A stretch of 64,000 nucleotides of DNA from Rhea pennata (GCF_028389875.1 NC_084702.1:59188553-59252552), one strand, 5' to 3'; positions 13,531 through 27,639 are shown, counted from the stretch's first letter. The notes: generated from the letters alone by a model not told the origin. A program made the numbers and translations.

Positions 13531-13900
13531 GGCGCTGCTCAGGGGGCGGGAGCGCGGCGGCCGGCGGGCCGCGCCGCGCCGCGGAGGAATGGGGCGAGGC
13601 GGCGGCGGCGGGGGGCGTTGGCGGGGGTCAAAGGGCAAGTGGGGGCGGCGCGCGCGGGCCGGCGGCGCGCGCAGGGCTGAGGCGAGGGCTCTGCGCCCGG
13701 GGCCGCGCCGCGCCGGGCCGCGCCGGGCCGGGCCGGGCGCTGGTGCCCTTTCCCGCCGCGCGAGCACGCATGGGGTAGCGATGTCCTCCTTGTCTGGGAG
13801 GGAGGTGCTGCTATTTTTTGTTCGTGTTTCTGGCGGAGGCGCAGAAGCGGGTTGAGGGGGCGGCGCGATTTCCTTGTGAAGGAATGCGTCAGTCGCCGAG

Positions 13901-16900
13901 ACAGACCCAGCCGGGAATGACAAGTGTTTCCTTGGGCGTAAGCAGCGCAGCTTCCTAATTTAATAATTGCACGTATTATACCAAAATCACCCAGACAATC
14001 GATCGCGTATCAGACGTTTGCTGTCTGACGCTGGCAGCGGTCCCAGCAGCTGTCACTTCGTTGTGCCTCCTGCTCCAGTAACTTAGTTACCAGGAAACTG
14101 GGAGAAGGAACCAATGGAGGGGGGAGGAGGGAAGCCCAAAAAACCATCCTTCAGCTAAACAGGGTGTATGGATATGTTACATCAAACTTAGATGCAAATA
14201 CCAGCAATTACAATAAGGTTGCGTATATATAGTTACACTTTCACATGAACCCTCGAATACAAAGTTGTTTTTTCTCTTTAATAAGTATTTCAACTCCCTC
14301 GATGCAACAATATATTACTGAAAATGCTGTTACCTGTAGTATCTAGTAACGTCCAAGAATGTTTATCTTAGGTCATAGGTGATTCTGTGCTACGACTGAT
14401 ACTCATTTGTGTGTGTTAGATCTCAACTGTATATTGGTGGAAATGTATTTAATTTCCTTGATTGTCTGACATAGATATTTGATAACCTATTGTGTATGCA
14501 ATATGCTGTTTTAACAGTCCTGGAGTCTGAAGCTCTGTTCAGCCACAAAACAGAGAGCAAAGATGACAGGGGGGCAGATTTACACATGCTGCTCACCTTA
14601 TGTTCCATAATTGTGTTCTGCAGAGACCATGTCAAGGGATAGACCTAGTTTCATTTTCATGCCCATTTAATCTCTGGCTTCTCTGCTGGGACTACCACCA
14701 ACTTAGCTGGGGTAGTGTTTTATTATGATAATGTGTTTACTGCAAAATGGACAAAATGCTAAGAAAAGCCATTTTACATGCGCCACGAAACAGCAATAGA
14801 AAATAGTAGGTCAGGTTAGTATCAACTTGGCCCTGATTTTAGCATGCATCTAGAAGTGAAAAGTTGTATAAACCATTACCATTCCTTGAAAATGACTCCA
14901 GTTTGCAGGAGTTAGTTAGTTCAGGATCGTTACGCTTCGTTCAGTTTCTTACAGGGCTTTGGATGAAGATAGTTTAATCATTAGCAGTAAGATGTACTGT
15001 TGATCGTATGCATGTAAGTCCACAATGTTTAACAGTACTGTTATTTATTTAAAACTTCTTGTCTGTGTATAGGATTTGTATATTTGAGTATCTAGTATGT
15101 ATCTATTCAGATACAGAAAGTAAGGATACAGTCCTATTAGGATAATAACAAGTATTTGTTTACTGTTTACTTTTCAATGAATCCTGTCTCCATCTTAACA
15201 GAGCATATAATCCTTTTTGGGGAATACATCTATGCCTAGTTTCAAACTTTTAAACTAAATTACTTTAACTATAGCATCTATAAAAGAGAATTATATATTT
15301 TCCAAAGCATTAAATCACCTCTTTTGTGTGTGTGTGTGTGTGTGTGCGTGCGCGCGCGCTGAGATAGGCCATTTTCTTCAGATGAGTCACTTTCAGACTA
15401 AGGCCAAGTATGAGAACTTCAGCCTCTAAAGTAAAAAGCACTGCCAAGAGATCTAAAATTTCTCTGTATAATGCACTACAGTGATGCTTTCATAAAGTTA
15501 CCAATATTTTATCTCATATGAACAATTGATCATTCCTGTCAAATTCCCAATAAAGTATCCTTACCATAATAAATACAAATACCTGTCTATAACTGATGTC
15601 CTCCTCCTGTTCATGAACTCTTCAAGGCACCTACTTTATGCATGAGATTATCATAACTTTTTTTAACATGAAATTGTTCTTTGGCAATGTGTATTGCACA
15701 TTGCCCAATGCATTTATTAATGCAGCTGGATAATAGATGGGTGTGGGAAATTTATAGCAACTGTTGTTCCCATGAAGGATCTACTGTAGTTGCAATGTTA
15801 GTTTCAATGTAAGATTTTATTTCGCTTACAGTTTTAGCCATGAAAAATAAAAGTCTAGCCAAAGATTACTGAAACTATAGATAGCTAGACCACAGCTCCT
15901 GGAGACATTTTACATAGACAAGATACAACTATCTATACAAATTAAGAAATGCCAAGAATTATCCCAGGGATTTAAAAGTGCTATAAATATCAAGGCAGTA
16001 TTTAGATTACAGCTACAACAGAGTCCCCAGCAACATTAATTCCCAGAGTTGGTATCCCAGTTACCATATAATTACAGATTAAGTGCACAAAGTACAAAAT
16101 ATAAAGTTACATAATGAGACACTTTCAAGTGAGGCTACGCAAGTGATCCCAAAGAAAGTTTAAACAAATTCTTTATACACGGTTTCACATTAGACACCAA
16201 GCCTAAACTTCTCTCATTCAAATTTCTATTTTTATATTTGAACAGTGACATTTGTACATATTGCAACAGCATGCAGCTAAATGGAAAGAATAATTGGTGA
16301 AACAGCCACATCTATATTTTTACCTTTAAAGGCTTCAAATGCTCTGAACAATGTGTATGTTGTTCAGAATAACGATGTTTTATTGCTGCTTTCTCCTCTT
16401 CTTACCTCTACTGTTCGTTATAGTCATGTATTTCAGCTTTTCTAAGAGTTAGATTGAAAGGCCTTCAACGTAAGTAGTTTTTCTCATTAAATGTTTAGAT
16501 AATGACTTGAACAATGGATTTTAACTTGAGTTGAATTGGGGCTTCTGGACATCATTGCAATATAAGTATTAAATGATAATTAGTAGAAATAACAACTGCG
16601 TGAAAGACATGACAATATGCAATCATTTCTCGTAACAAGAGAACGTTGAACAAATGTTGAAGTTTTGTTATTTATTTTGGATAGTCCATAACTTAAATAT
16701 GTCCATGGTTCATGCAAAAATTCTTAATGTAACATTTTCTGAATTGATATGATTCACAACTGGATTACACCGCTTCCATGCTGATGAAAGTGTGAGTTAC
16801 ATTAACAGAAAACTGGTGTAGTTTAGTGGTGAATAAGGCCTAGAAGCATATTGTTAAAACTTAAGTATGTAGGTTCCTATCTATTGTATGTGAAGGGAAG

Positions 16901-19867
16901 CTAAGTAAACAGTCTGTACTCAGTTTGACTTTGCAACAATCCCCAATTTACACTGACTAAATATTATGTTACACCACACAAAGATGTTTTCTCTATATTT
17001 GGTTCCATTGGTTCCATTTTCAAAAAGTAATCAAATACAGTGATGAACATATATGTATTGTGTGACAAAGATTTGGAGTATTATGCAAGTACCAATAAAA
17101 AAACTTTGTAACACCGCAACCTATTTTGTATATGCTGTGTTCCAGAAATGGTTAGGAATGTTTTAGAGTTATTTTTAAATATTTTATTGTGACTTTTTGT
17201 TTGTATTTCTCTTCCTTAGTTACCATGGGTGAGCTCCTGAATTCTGAGTGAGGAACACTTGGCACAGCATTCCTCATGATGGAGAAAAGGCACGAAGGTG
17301 ATATTAAGGCACCTTTACTCTTCCCTGACTTGTACTGCTTTGCTCCTGGACAGTTGCGTTAACACTGACTTTAAGCTATGATGCAGCCTCTTAGCCTAAG
17401 AGTCTGTTTTGACAGCTGATGCCAGCACATAAATCTTGTACTAGTCAAAACAAATGGAACGGAATGAAAACTAGAGTCATGCCATGTGAGGACACTGACA
17501 TCTGTGGATTGTAACCATTAGTCCCTTGCTCATGAGAGCCTGCAGAGCTGCTTCTGGCCACACTGAAGACAGAATTAAACGTGAATATGACAGAAAGAGC
17601 AAAATACGAAATTGCCCCAAATACACTTTTGCTTAGTATTTTGCCTTTGGTAAGCGTCTCAGATCCAAAAAGGGTAACATCTAATGTTGAGGATCTTTGT
17701 GTGCAAAAAAGGAATCCTGAAGGAGGATTGTACCAACTTCTAATCAAACCTGAAATAACTTTTCTATAGGAAATCAATTACAATAGCTCTATAGTAGCTC
17801 TATAGTAGCTGTATACTAGTTACATTGCTCTTTGAAGGCTGGTAATTATTGCTGCATACTCCTGTAGGAAAAGTATCTCTCCTCTCTCTCCAATGGTAGA
17901 AAAGAAGAATTTCTGTGGCAAGTTTATTTAAAATTAATGGTGGTGGATTTTCTAAACTGATGAAACCCGTAAGAATCTCTTCTGAAGTAATGAATTGGTG
18001 AATAAATGATGTGGAAATAGACACTGTAAATGTATTGCAATTATCGTTCCAGAAATATTCTATATAGGCATATATTATGATAATAGTACCTATCATGCTA
18101 ACCATGAATGAATCCATATTTCTGTAATTGGGAAACAAATTTCATTTATTTTACATTTTACAGCTTTCTTATCTCTAGTCTGAGCATTGGTATTTCTCAC
18201 AAGGGGCTAACACTACAATCCAAATCTCTAAGTAGTTTTTATCAACACTGTTGTGTATATGTGCACACATAAAAAATTCATTACTTTTTCATTGTTGGCC
18301 TGTTCATCTTATTTTCTATCTATTTCTATCTCAATCATGTAAAAATGAGGACTAAAAATGTGTGAATTCCTGGATTCAGTGTTGACTTAATGATATTTAA
18401 TGTTGAATGTCTTACAGACTGCCATGTTTGGAAACACAGGTCAAACCCCATAGAAGCAAGGAGATCCACACATTCCGGTGAGATGAACTATCCTATTTCT
18501 TGACCTGTTAAACTAATAAATTATACTTTAAGTAATTTGATTGGTAGAGAAGCTGCCTTGAAACATTTTTAGAAGGGCTTGAAAACAATCTTTTTGATTT
18601 TCGTCAGCCTGCAAAATAGGGTTCATGGTAAGAGAGAACTTTACTATGGGGAAAATACTGACTTTTTTCAGAATCCGTTAAAATGTTTATGGAATTTCTT
18701 CATCATAAATGAAATTCAATTTTAACTGTACTTAAACAAGAATCATTATGACTTGCCCTTTCTCTCTTCTTTTCTGAATCTTCAGCTCAGTTTCTTCAGA
18801 TATTTTTTCCCTTTCTTTTTGCCACCTGGCAAATATAAACAACATAGTTCTAAGTACTAAGAAATCTTTTTTTAGTATTTACCTTTTCTCTTTTGAACAA
18901 AAAAAAAAAGGAAAACATTGCCCTTGTTTGATAGCATAACAAAAATAATTATAGATTTTTGCTCATGTTCCTGTGGGGAAAAATGGTTTGAGAGAGTGAT
19001 TTTTTAAAAATCTGAAATAGATTTTTTTTTCAGTTATACCTCTCCTAAGTTCTAAGGCATGTGAGCTGCCAAAACAATAAAACCAAAGTAATATTTTAAA
19101 TGTTTTCATTCACAGGTATCATCCACTAATTTTCTCCACTGAAAGACATTTTGATACTGTCTTACATGGCAGATATGAGTAATATGCTAGGTCAATAAGG
19201 AAATACTGACTTTACAGGCCACAAAGTGCAGGTTTGTTTCCATACCTGCAAACAAGCAAAAATTCTCACCAGGGAGAGTGACTTTGCCAGGTGCCTTGAG
19301 AAGAACCCCTTAGCCTAGAGCTGTAAGTAATCTCTATTATGATTTCTGTAAATAAAATATTTTAAATATTTTATTTTATTAAACCGATATTGAGAAAATG
19401 CATACGTTCCGAGTGACCATGCTAGAGCAATATAGCAGAAGTTACAACTGAACATTGTGACAGCATCAGCTCAACATACTTTCACAACATGTTTCAAAGC
19501 ATTCCGTTTACACAGTGTACCTTCAAATTAAATAGAAATGCTTTTAGCAAGAAGGTCCCCCTTCATATCTGCACAGAGAAGATTTATGTGAAAAACTTGT
19601 TCTTTGCTGCTGGTGAGACAGATCCACGTAGATATAAATATAGGTGGCACAGAATCCCTTCAATTTGTGGGAAAAAAATCAGTGTAAACTATAGTGGCTG
19701 TTATGAGGTCCTTAGAGCACTGCTTTTCAGCCTTTGCATGATGGTGAGTCTTCATTGTACTTCCCTCTTTCCTCCCACACCTATTACATTTTCTATAAAA
19801 GTAGGAGCAAAAAGTGTTTCACTTTTATCTAACTTATGATTTCGAGTATTTTGAGAGTGTAGTGATG
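13901..19867. other. Intergenic stretch right of the CpG island
   Basis: It is AT-rich apart from the first 200 bp. It has a partial RFX-like motif GTTACCAGGAAAC at 14086-14098 and the TG/CG repeat. Minus-strand open frames at 17445-17777 and 17800-18138 have no family signature. No gene is supported. Confidence 0.7.
15325..15359. repeat. TG/CG alternating microsatellite
   Basis: A TG run (15325-15346) passes into CGTGCGCGCGCGC (15347-15359). All 35 bases alternate purine and pyrimidine. Confidence 0.95.
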
Positions 19868-20001
19868 ACACTGTGGCTACGATACTCTGATACAAGCAAG
19901 GTTTGTAGAAGAGGTAGTATCTTTAATTAGACCAACTGATACAACTAGTGAAAACGAACAGGCTTTTAGACTTGACTGAAATTCATTAATCAGGGCTGAC
20001 A
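19868..20001 (+). repeat. Probable ancient interspersed repeat
   Basis: The segment has GTGGCTACGATACTCTGAT, then GCAAGGTTTGTAGAAGAGG, ATCTTTAATTAGACCAACTG and a later ATCAGGGCTGACAAG. This order resembles a widespread reptile and bird repeat with a core like ATCTTTTATTAGACCAACT followed by a CTTCAGG-type segment. The assignment is from memory and the family name is uncertain. Confidence 0.45.
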
Positions 20002-21775
20002 AGTAGATTTTGCTACTCGTGATTGTTCTTGTATAATAAAATTATTTTAAGCAATTAAACCCCTGGAGAGAAAACAGTTGCTAACATGAATGTACAGGGA
20101 TGAGTCAGCAAGAAAACTGTAAGCTTTAAAAACAATGTTGGTACTGAGTCTATGTTTTTTTTTTTTTTTTTGTTTTGTTTTGTTTTTTTTATCTACAATT
20201 AAGAATTTAGTTCTCAGGATTTTTTTTTTTAATTTTTTGTAGATCCCTGTGAGCATATGGGCTGTGCAAGAAAAGGAGTGGATTGTTTTATGAAAAGGTG
20301 TTCTCCTAACCTTCGCTGTACTGTGTCTGCAATGAGTTATCTGTGCAAGTTCACTGTGACACCTAAAGGTTGATAGTTTCGCGCACATCCTTCTCATGCA
20401 TGTATTTGATGTGTTTGATGTGCTCTATTGCATTTGAAAAAGTGTATGAGCAAGACCCATGGAAATTAATAGTCCTCTGGGCACTTACATTGATTGTTAT
20501 ATATGTTGGTATTTATGAATTTTGCATTTGCTGTGCTGGCAAGGTTTGATTCTGATGGGTGTTTGTTAATACACGGAGAATTTGGCAAAACTGGAAGGGT
20601 TATTTGAAAACAGAAGTGGAAAAGAATTCTTCCAGGATGTGTTTTAGTAGATGCTGCACTTATTTAACAATTTTCATGTACATACATTTTAGGTGGTATG
20701 TAACAGACAGGAGCATACTGTCACTGAGAGTTTCCTTTTTTCACTGGTAGGTTCATAGATTAGTCAGGTGACTAATTCAAATAACTTTCAAGGCAATTCT
20801 TTAGATTGATGAAGTAGGTGTTGCAAGAACAGACGTAGTAGTACATAAGAGTCTGGCTGTGTATTACAGGTTTTTCTAGTGTGTTTTGGATAGCAGCTGA
20901 TTTGGTGACGTATATGCTGATTTATAGAGTTTTTTTTATATATGGTAATTTGTATTGTCTTTTTTTGTCCATCACATTATCTAGAAAGATGAGGTTCACA
21001 TTCCAATATAGGAGAGGCAGTAAATACCGAATTTGCAGTGGAAACCAATGGAGAAATTCAGATGAATGTGTATAGGGATGTATATATTTGAGATACTGAG
21101 TAGGTTTGGTGGCACCATTTTTTCAAATACCTTCCCATGAGTAGTTCATGTACAGGTTGCAAGGGAGACATTTTAGGGTGCTTTTTCAAACTTTGCTTAC
21201 CCCTTTGCTATTGATTTGCACAGTTCGTTAGGAGCAGTAGCCATCTCCATCTGAAAACTACTGATTTATGGGTATCAACATTCTATTAAAGAAGAGAACA
21301 ATTTTACTCTTCTTCCATTCTTCCTTCATCATCAACAGAAAACATCCTGAAATCATACACTGTACAACTATGAAGCTTTTGGAAGAGAAATCCTGAGACA
21401 TATGACTATTCTTAAACTACTTATGAAGATATTCACGTTTTGAAGGATACTTATCCTTGTTAGGATATTCATCATTTTAGATCTGCTGAGATATTTTACC
21501 ATGCTGCCTCTGAAGAAATAGGAAATTGCTAGGTAGGGTTGTGTCCTTTCTGTGACCTATCCATATGAGCTGATTTGCATGCTATTCAAGGGTGTATTTA
21601 TGTTTCAATACAATTATTAATAAATGGAGTTCTGGAGATATATATGCATGCATATATGTGTATATAAAAACCTGCTAAAGCCTAAATGTGAAATATCATA
21701 TATTGCTTACACATATTTTTCCCTCCTTTCCCTCTCCTTTTCATCTAAAGCTTTTTACTGCACTTTCTGTCACAA

Positions 21776-21813
21776 CTCTCTCTCTTTCTCTCCCTCTCTC
21801 TCACACACACACA
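21776..21813. repeat. CT-rich microsatellite passing into CA
   Basis: CTCTCTCTTTCTCTCCCTC-type sequence is followed by CACACACACAC. It is a plain pyrimidine-rich simple repeat. Confidence 0.9.
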
Positions 21814-23014
21814 TTCTTTTCCTATGAATTTTTTCTTCCTATAATGATGATATGAAGAAGGAAATCACTGAGGGACCATTCTGTATTCTCTTTCCTGTTT
21901 ATAGGACTATGAGAGAAAGAGGAGACAGAATACTGAGGACCTTTCTCTTATTCTGTAGCTGAATGAAGTAGTTCAGGACTGGCCTTCAGAGAAGAACGCA
22001 GGGGTTGAAAGATGAGAAACAGACAGGTAAGCAAAAAAGCTTTGGTCCCAGGTAAAGATGAGTGCTGCCTCGGGAAGAAGAAAGGAAGTTCAGGCAGACC
22101 ACAGTGGGGTCAGCTGGAGAAGAGGCCAATTCTACCCCATTCAAATATAATGAAGATGCTGCAATAGTTGTTCTACTTTCCTGTGTGTGAACTAGATAAA
22201 AAGAGTAGCGAATTCCAGTCATGATGCCTGTATATACAGGCTTCTGGAAATGAAGAGAGAAAAGCAGATGTTAGTGCTCTTGTAAAGGAAGAATCAGCGT
22301 TCTGAATACTGTGGAGCAATTCCTTAGAAAAGAAATACAAGTAGAAAAAGGAAAAGTAGGCTACAAGGTAGGGAGGAGTTGCTGACATTGAGAAAGATGA
22401 TGAGCAATACCTAAGAAGTAATACTTAAGACCTGTCAGTGACTAGAGAGGAAATGAATGTGAACAGTTAGCACGTATTCTCAAATTAATTTACATCTGGG
22501 CAAAGATGAAGAGATAAATGAAAATAAGTAATATCAAATAGACCAGAACGATGACCAGCAATTTTCTCAAACCCTTGGGAGAACCACAGAGCAGTTGAAA
22601 AGGGGAATACAGAAAATGAAAGAGAGAACTAATTCATGGCACAGCAACTGGGAAAATACAAGCATTTTGCAAAGTCATTCAGTAACACATGGGAAACGCA
22701 ATCAGAGTGAACACTGCTAGACAGAAGCTGCCCTGTTTTTGTACTATAATGGCAATCATCATGCAATCCCTTCCTCAACTATGCTGTCTTTCTCCCTTTA
22801 GGTAGTTTTTCCTCTTTCAAGAGCAGGAGCAATGGTTCAATAGAAGAGGAGGTGTTGACAAACAAATGAGCAGAAGGGAGAACTCATTAAGTCTGTGTGT
22901 AAGAAAAGAATACAAAGGAGAGGGAAATCAGTAAATGCAGGGATAAAGAGGGAAGGATAAGGAGAGGAGGGAGGTAGAGGGAGAGGTAATATCCACTGTC
23001 AGTCTAGCATTTCA

Positions 23015-23044
23015 CCCCCCCCCCCCCAAAAAAAAAAAAAAAAA
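23015..23044. repeat. C13-A17 double homopolymer
   Basis: Thirteen C are followed directly by 17 A. The length is likely unstable and error-prone in sequencing. Confidence 0.95.
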
Positions 23045-23302
23045 CAAACCTATGCAAATATCATAATCTACTTAAGAAAATAAATAAATACATAAAACTG
23101 AGTGTCTGGCAAAAGATTTAAATGGAATTTCAGTACTTTCTCATCTTTGGCTTGATACAGATCTGTCAGGGCTCTGTCAGAGCCTTGCAGTTGCTTACAG
23201 CCATCTGAAGATTAAAGATTGAATCCATATTAGAGATTTTTTTTTAAAAAAAAAGGCTAGAACCTAGATCCACAAAAAGTGTTTTGGCATTTAACTCCAT
23301 TT

Positions 23303-23470
23303 CACAGAACAGGTAAGGCTGGAAGAGACCTCTGCAGATCATCTAGTCCAACCCTCCTACTCAAACAGGGTCACCTAGAGCATGTTAGACAGAGTTGCAT
23401 CCAGGCAGGCTTTGAATATCTCCAGAGAAGGAGACTCCACAACCTCTCTGGGCAACCTGTTCCAGTGCTT
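23303..23470 (-). mobile_element. CR1 LINE 3' fragment, 5'-truncated
   Basis: In reverse complement this reads the standard CR1 3' end: AGCACTGGAACAGGTTGCCC, then GTGGAGTCTCCTTCTCTGGA, GATATTCAAAGCCTGCCTGG, then GTTGGACTAGATGATCTGCA and TCTTCCAGCC. It is the familiar short, 5'-truncated type of copy. The terminal CTGTGA-type repeats are reduced to a trace. Confidence 0.9.
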
Positions 23471-26400
23471 TTTTGTTTTGGGGGAAGTCAGATTCCTAAA
23501 ATACCTCTTCTGATGTGAGCTGGATTCCTTGCCCACAGAAAGGATAGTTACAACGGAGGTCCTAGAATGCTGCTAATTTATCCTACTTGATAATTCTCAT
23601 CACAACTGCAGTAAAAAACAATTGTGTCAATGCCATAGTATAGCAAACATAACTCATTTAAATTAATGATATTTTACTTGAAATTAATAGGCTCTAACTC
23701 AGAGTATGCTTTGTTAATTGTCTTTCTTAAAGAATTAAATTGGAATATATATTAATTGTTCTCTGATGCTTAAAATAAATTAGATGGAGCTCCATATTTC
23801 TTCATGCAACTTGCAGCCCTATAGGTGACTGAAGTATTGAACATACTATAAAAATATTTATATGTATATAGATTTTAGAGAGAGATAGGTTTTCATGTTT
23901 GTATATCTTTCGTAATTCTCCTTACTTAAAAACTGAATAACAAATTGAGTTTCGTTCATGTGTGCCTTACTATCTGATTATTTAAATTTTAAACATAGAA
24001 AATAAATATTTATTTAAAGCAGCATTTATTTGTAGGGTGTTTTTAAAGAAAACAGTATGGAAATATTCCTCTCTGTTCTAAATTTTGCAAAAGATGGCTT
24101 GTTTTTTAAAGAACATTTTCATAAATACTGAAGCTGACAGTGTTAGCTTTTTTAAAAGAATATCTTTTTGAACAAGGCTACTAATGCTATGTAGGTGACA
24201 AAATTGTAAAATCCATCTTCAATGCATACTCTGCTCTGAAAACCTGCTATTTGTTAATCTTTGTGGATAAAAATATTGAAAAAGTGGATGTGACACTGTA
24301 GTTAAAAAAAAGGAAAAAAAAAAAGAAAGAAAAAAGTTCCCTGAAACGGTCTATGTTTGTTTTATGTTTCCCATTTTCACTCATTTCCACTGATGGGAAT
24401 TTATATAATATTAAATCTAAGTTAAAATGAGTTCCTGTGTTTTTCTGAGAAACCACATAGAAATCCTGTCCTGTTTCCCTGTCCCACACACTGATATCTT
24501 TTGCATAGATTTCAGATTTCAGTTACAAATGCATCAAGTAAACACAGCAGTGAAAAAATGAGCTTGATTCAATCACACATAAATATAGCTTTTCTCCTTC
24601 ATGTTTCTACTATAAGCAACCATTCTTTTTTTCCCAAATGGGCTGTCTTAATGTAAAGAAATACAATAAAAAAACTTCCTATCTGTGTATTTCTAGAATA
24701 TACAAAACTAGCTTGAGTTTCTAAGATTACCTGTTCTCTGAGGTCAATCATCTGTTTATTCATCTGCAGTATAGATTGTTGTATTGAAAAAAGAGAAAGA
24801 GAAAGCTTTATATGTGTCAAGGGGATATGAAAAAAAAAGGTTACTGCTTCACAGCAGTTCAACAGTGCAGGGATAGAGAAGAAAAGGCAGAAGTTTAAAA
24901 GCTACCAGTTCCGGTAAACACACAGGAACAGAGCTCAAAGATTAACTTTTATTGTAAGCCTCTAAAAAAAACCAACCCAAACATTCTAAAAATGACAGCC
25001 AGATCTTATTAGGAAACAATTATCTGTCTGACTCAGGCAGCTTCATAAGGGAAAGGTCACAGGCTAGCCTGTTCTCTGACCACCACAAAATGATAAGATT
25101 CTCTTATTTTCCAAAATTCTAGTTAAAATATTAGCAGTTAGGAAATATGATCTCTAATTACATTAGTCTTCATCCAGTACACTCAAACCCAGTATGCCTT
25201 CAGCTATCATTAACATAGCTTTTTATATCAAAGATGAAATTTAAAGAGTTTCACTGTAAGTTTTCCAGATTTTAAGATTTTGTTTCCAGAGAGGTATGCT
25301 GGATTTTTTCATTCAGCCCATGCTCCTGAAGTTCTCAGCAGCACCCATTAGTGCTGGGAACTTCCTGCTGCTTTAGACCTCAAATTAAATTAAGAATTCT
25401 AGTAATAAGAATGTATGCAATAAATAATAAGACTCTCTAAACCCTATTTGGAAGGAGATAGACTCATTTAAATCTCTTATTTAGAATGGATGTTTAGATT
25501 GTAAAGAACTGATTTTCTTTAAAGTAGGAAGGAGAATGAATGTGCATTTTTATGTTAATAAAGCTACATCTAGTAAGGTAAACTATAATTACATTTGTTT
25601 AGAGTTCTTGTGTGGTACATTTTGACTTTAATGTACTGCATAATCATTCAGAGGTTAGGGGTACTAAATGATAAGCTAAAAAGTAGAGTCAACTCATCTA
25701 TTCCATTTGTTTTGTTACCCAAGATTTAGCACTATTTTATCCAATAAAATATTTTTCTAGATGCATATTGCATATTTTAGCAATATTTTGCATGAAAAAA
25801 TTCCAAAATAAGTACTTTCACACAGGTTGATATGTAGGTTTATGGCATATATATTAATGCAACTTGTCTAATATGGTAAGAACAGGTATTCCTTTTTTGA
25901 TCATTAGAAGAAAGAAAGCAGAGCAAACACTTAAGTTGTTCTGTAATTACAAGTAATCTAATTTCTTAGATTATTTCAAAAGAACTGTACAGGAAAGTGG
26001 ATGCAATTCTGTTCCAGCTCTGAAGTCTATACAGTAGCAGTTCCATGCACCACTTGTGGAAAATGCTGCAAGGAATATCATTATTCCTTACAACTATGGC
26101 ACTATCACAGATTTCAAAGAGATACTAGAATATTTTTCTTGCTTCATTAAAATACTAAAAGTTGACTTACAAATATATTTTAATATATACTGACTTCTCT
26201 TAGCCTTCAGTTCAGGAAGGACTGAAGTACTAAGCTAAACGGTTATCATCACTTTTATCATTCTTCTGTCATTACGTGTTGAGAACTATTTTTTTCCTAA
26301 ACCATTTTTCTTTTTTATTAATTGCTAAGTGTCATTGTATAGTTTCCACTTACCTCCACCAATGATGCTGCACTTAGCCTTCAAGAAAAATAAGAGACTT

Positions 26401-27639
26401 TTGCAGAAGCCTTAGAAATTAAGCAAAGCACAGTAAAGGGGGATACCACAAGGATTACTGGCCGCATTTTAACCATATTCCACGTGAACACTGCTTACAT
26501 GTGCAACTAATTGTACAAACAGATGAAAACCTCAGATGAATTTTTGCGTAGTTAAAGTTCTCCTTCATCTCAGTCTTGCGTCTTCCTTGATTTTTGAGAT
26601 ATGCTTAATATTACTAACATATTTTGTTGTTTCTGAGGAGAAAAAGACCTTGTCGAAAGCCTGCATAAAACATAAGCTTAAATAAGCAAATAGCCGATCA
26701 GATAAGCAGGATAGTGTGCATCTAATTCAAGTGGACTGAACTCAGTAGCTGAACAGTTTTTCTTGAGTTCATAGAATTCTTAGGCATTTGGATTTTTTTC
26801 AGGAGGAGGATATGAATTTTACAAAAATCAAATTGGTAAACATATTTTTATAGATGTCTCTTTTTAAAATACTCCTACATGTTTTTTGCTGCCTTAAGTT
26901 ACTAAACATTACTGGTGTAGCAAATTATTGAAAGAAATCTCTATTGCATGTACACGCACTAGATTACTTCAGAAATATATTTTGAACTTGTTTTTATTTG
27001 ATAGCCAACAATAATAGCTTATAAAATTCCCGCTGGACTTTGATCATGACAGTTTTAACATTACATAAGTGTTCGGATCTAAAAATCTTCCATTTTTAAA
27101 TCACTTGTATCATTAAAATAACTAAGGCTTTTCTCCCAGTGCTCAAATGTAATTTTCCAAGCAGAGAGGTTTTAGTAAGTGGACTGAAAACAAAAAGGGC
27201 TGGCAGTAAGGCATGTTTAGACCAAAACACTATATAGAATTGTCAGACAAATATGTAGGGTAATTTAAGATTCAGTGTTAATACCATACATAACAACAGT
27301 TTGGAAAAGACAAAAGGAAAGTTCATGCCAGCAGTTTATCCCGTCATACAGAATCAAAGTCTCCCCATGCAAATAGTTCAATAATCAGCATATTGAGGCA
27401 AGACTCTAAAACTATATGTGCTATATCAGAAAATCTGGCAGAAAGACTTGGCTAGAGCAGCAGAATGCATACTTTCTTCTCTACAGATTCAGTTCACAAA
27501 GCCAAAAGCATCTGTGAAAACAGGCACTTCTGCTATCCTCCAACACAGGCTGCCTTTATGCAAATACAGTTGTAACTGGGATGAGAAAAGCAGCCTCCCG
27601 ATTCTAAAACTAAAGGAAGGTAGCGGTATTACTGGGAGA
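23471..27639. other. Intergenic AT-rich stretch
   Basis: No gene, RNA or mobile element was recognised. It is very AT-rich throughout with only short chance frames. Confidence 0.7.

Larger units (their letters stand above)
12700..13900. promoter_or_regulatory. ERBIN: CpG island promoter, inferred ERBIN
   Basis: This is an abrupt GC- and CpG-rich block in AT-rich surroundings, with repeated GGGGCGGGGC boxes at 13275-13375. It has CCAAT boxes at 13483-13487 and 13526-13530 and no TATA box, so it looks like a broadly expressed promoter. Minus-strand splice donors on its left side point to leftward transcription. In amniotes the gene following NLN in the same direction is ERBIN, which fits, but no ERBIN coding sequence is in the window. 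A divergent plus-strand transcript is possible. Confidence 0.7.
20002..23302. other. Intergenic stretch
   Basis: It holds T-rich runs (20155-20190), the CT/CA repeat and the C-A double homopolymer. The short open frames lack family features. No gene is supported. Confidence 0.7.

Noticed and set aside
12541-13923. 460-codon minus-strand frame (and 371- and 256-codon plus-strand frames) over the CpG island
   Set aside because: All frames on both strands stay open because stop codons are rare at such GC content. The translations are low-complexity Pro/Arg/Ala/Gly, and splice donors cut through them.
17445-18138. Two adjacent minus-strand frames (110 and 112 codons) as an intergenic gene
   Set aside because: There is no conserved motif, no usable splice sites joining them and no promoter-like sequence. 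The composition is that of AT-rich background.
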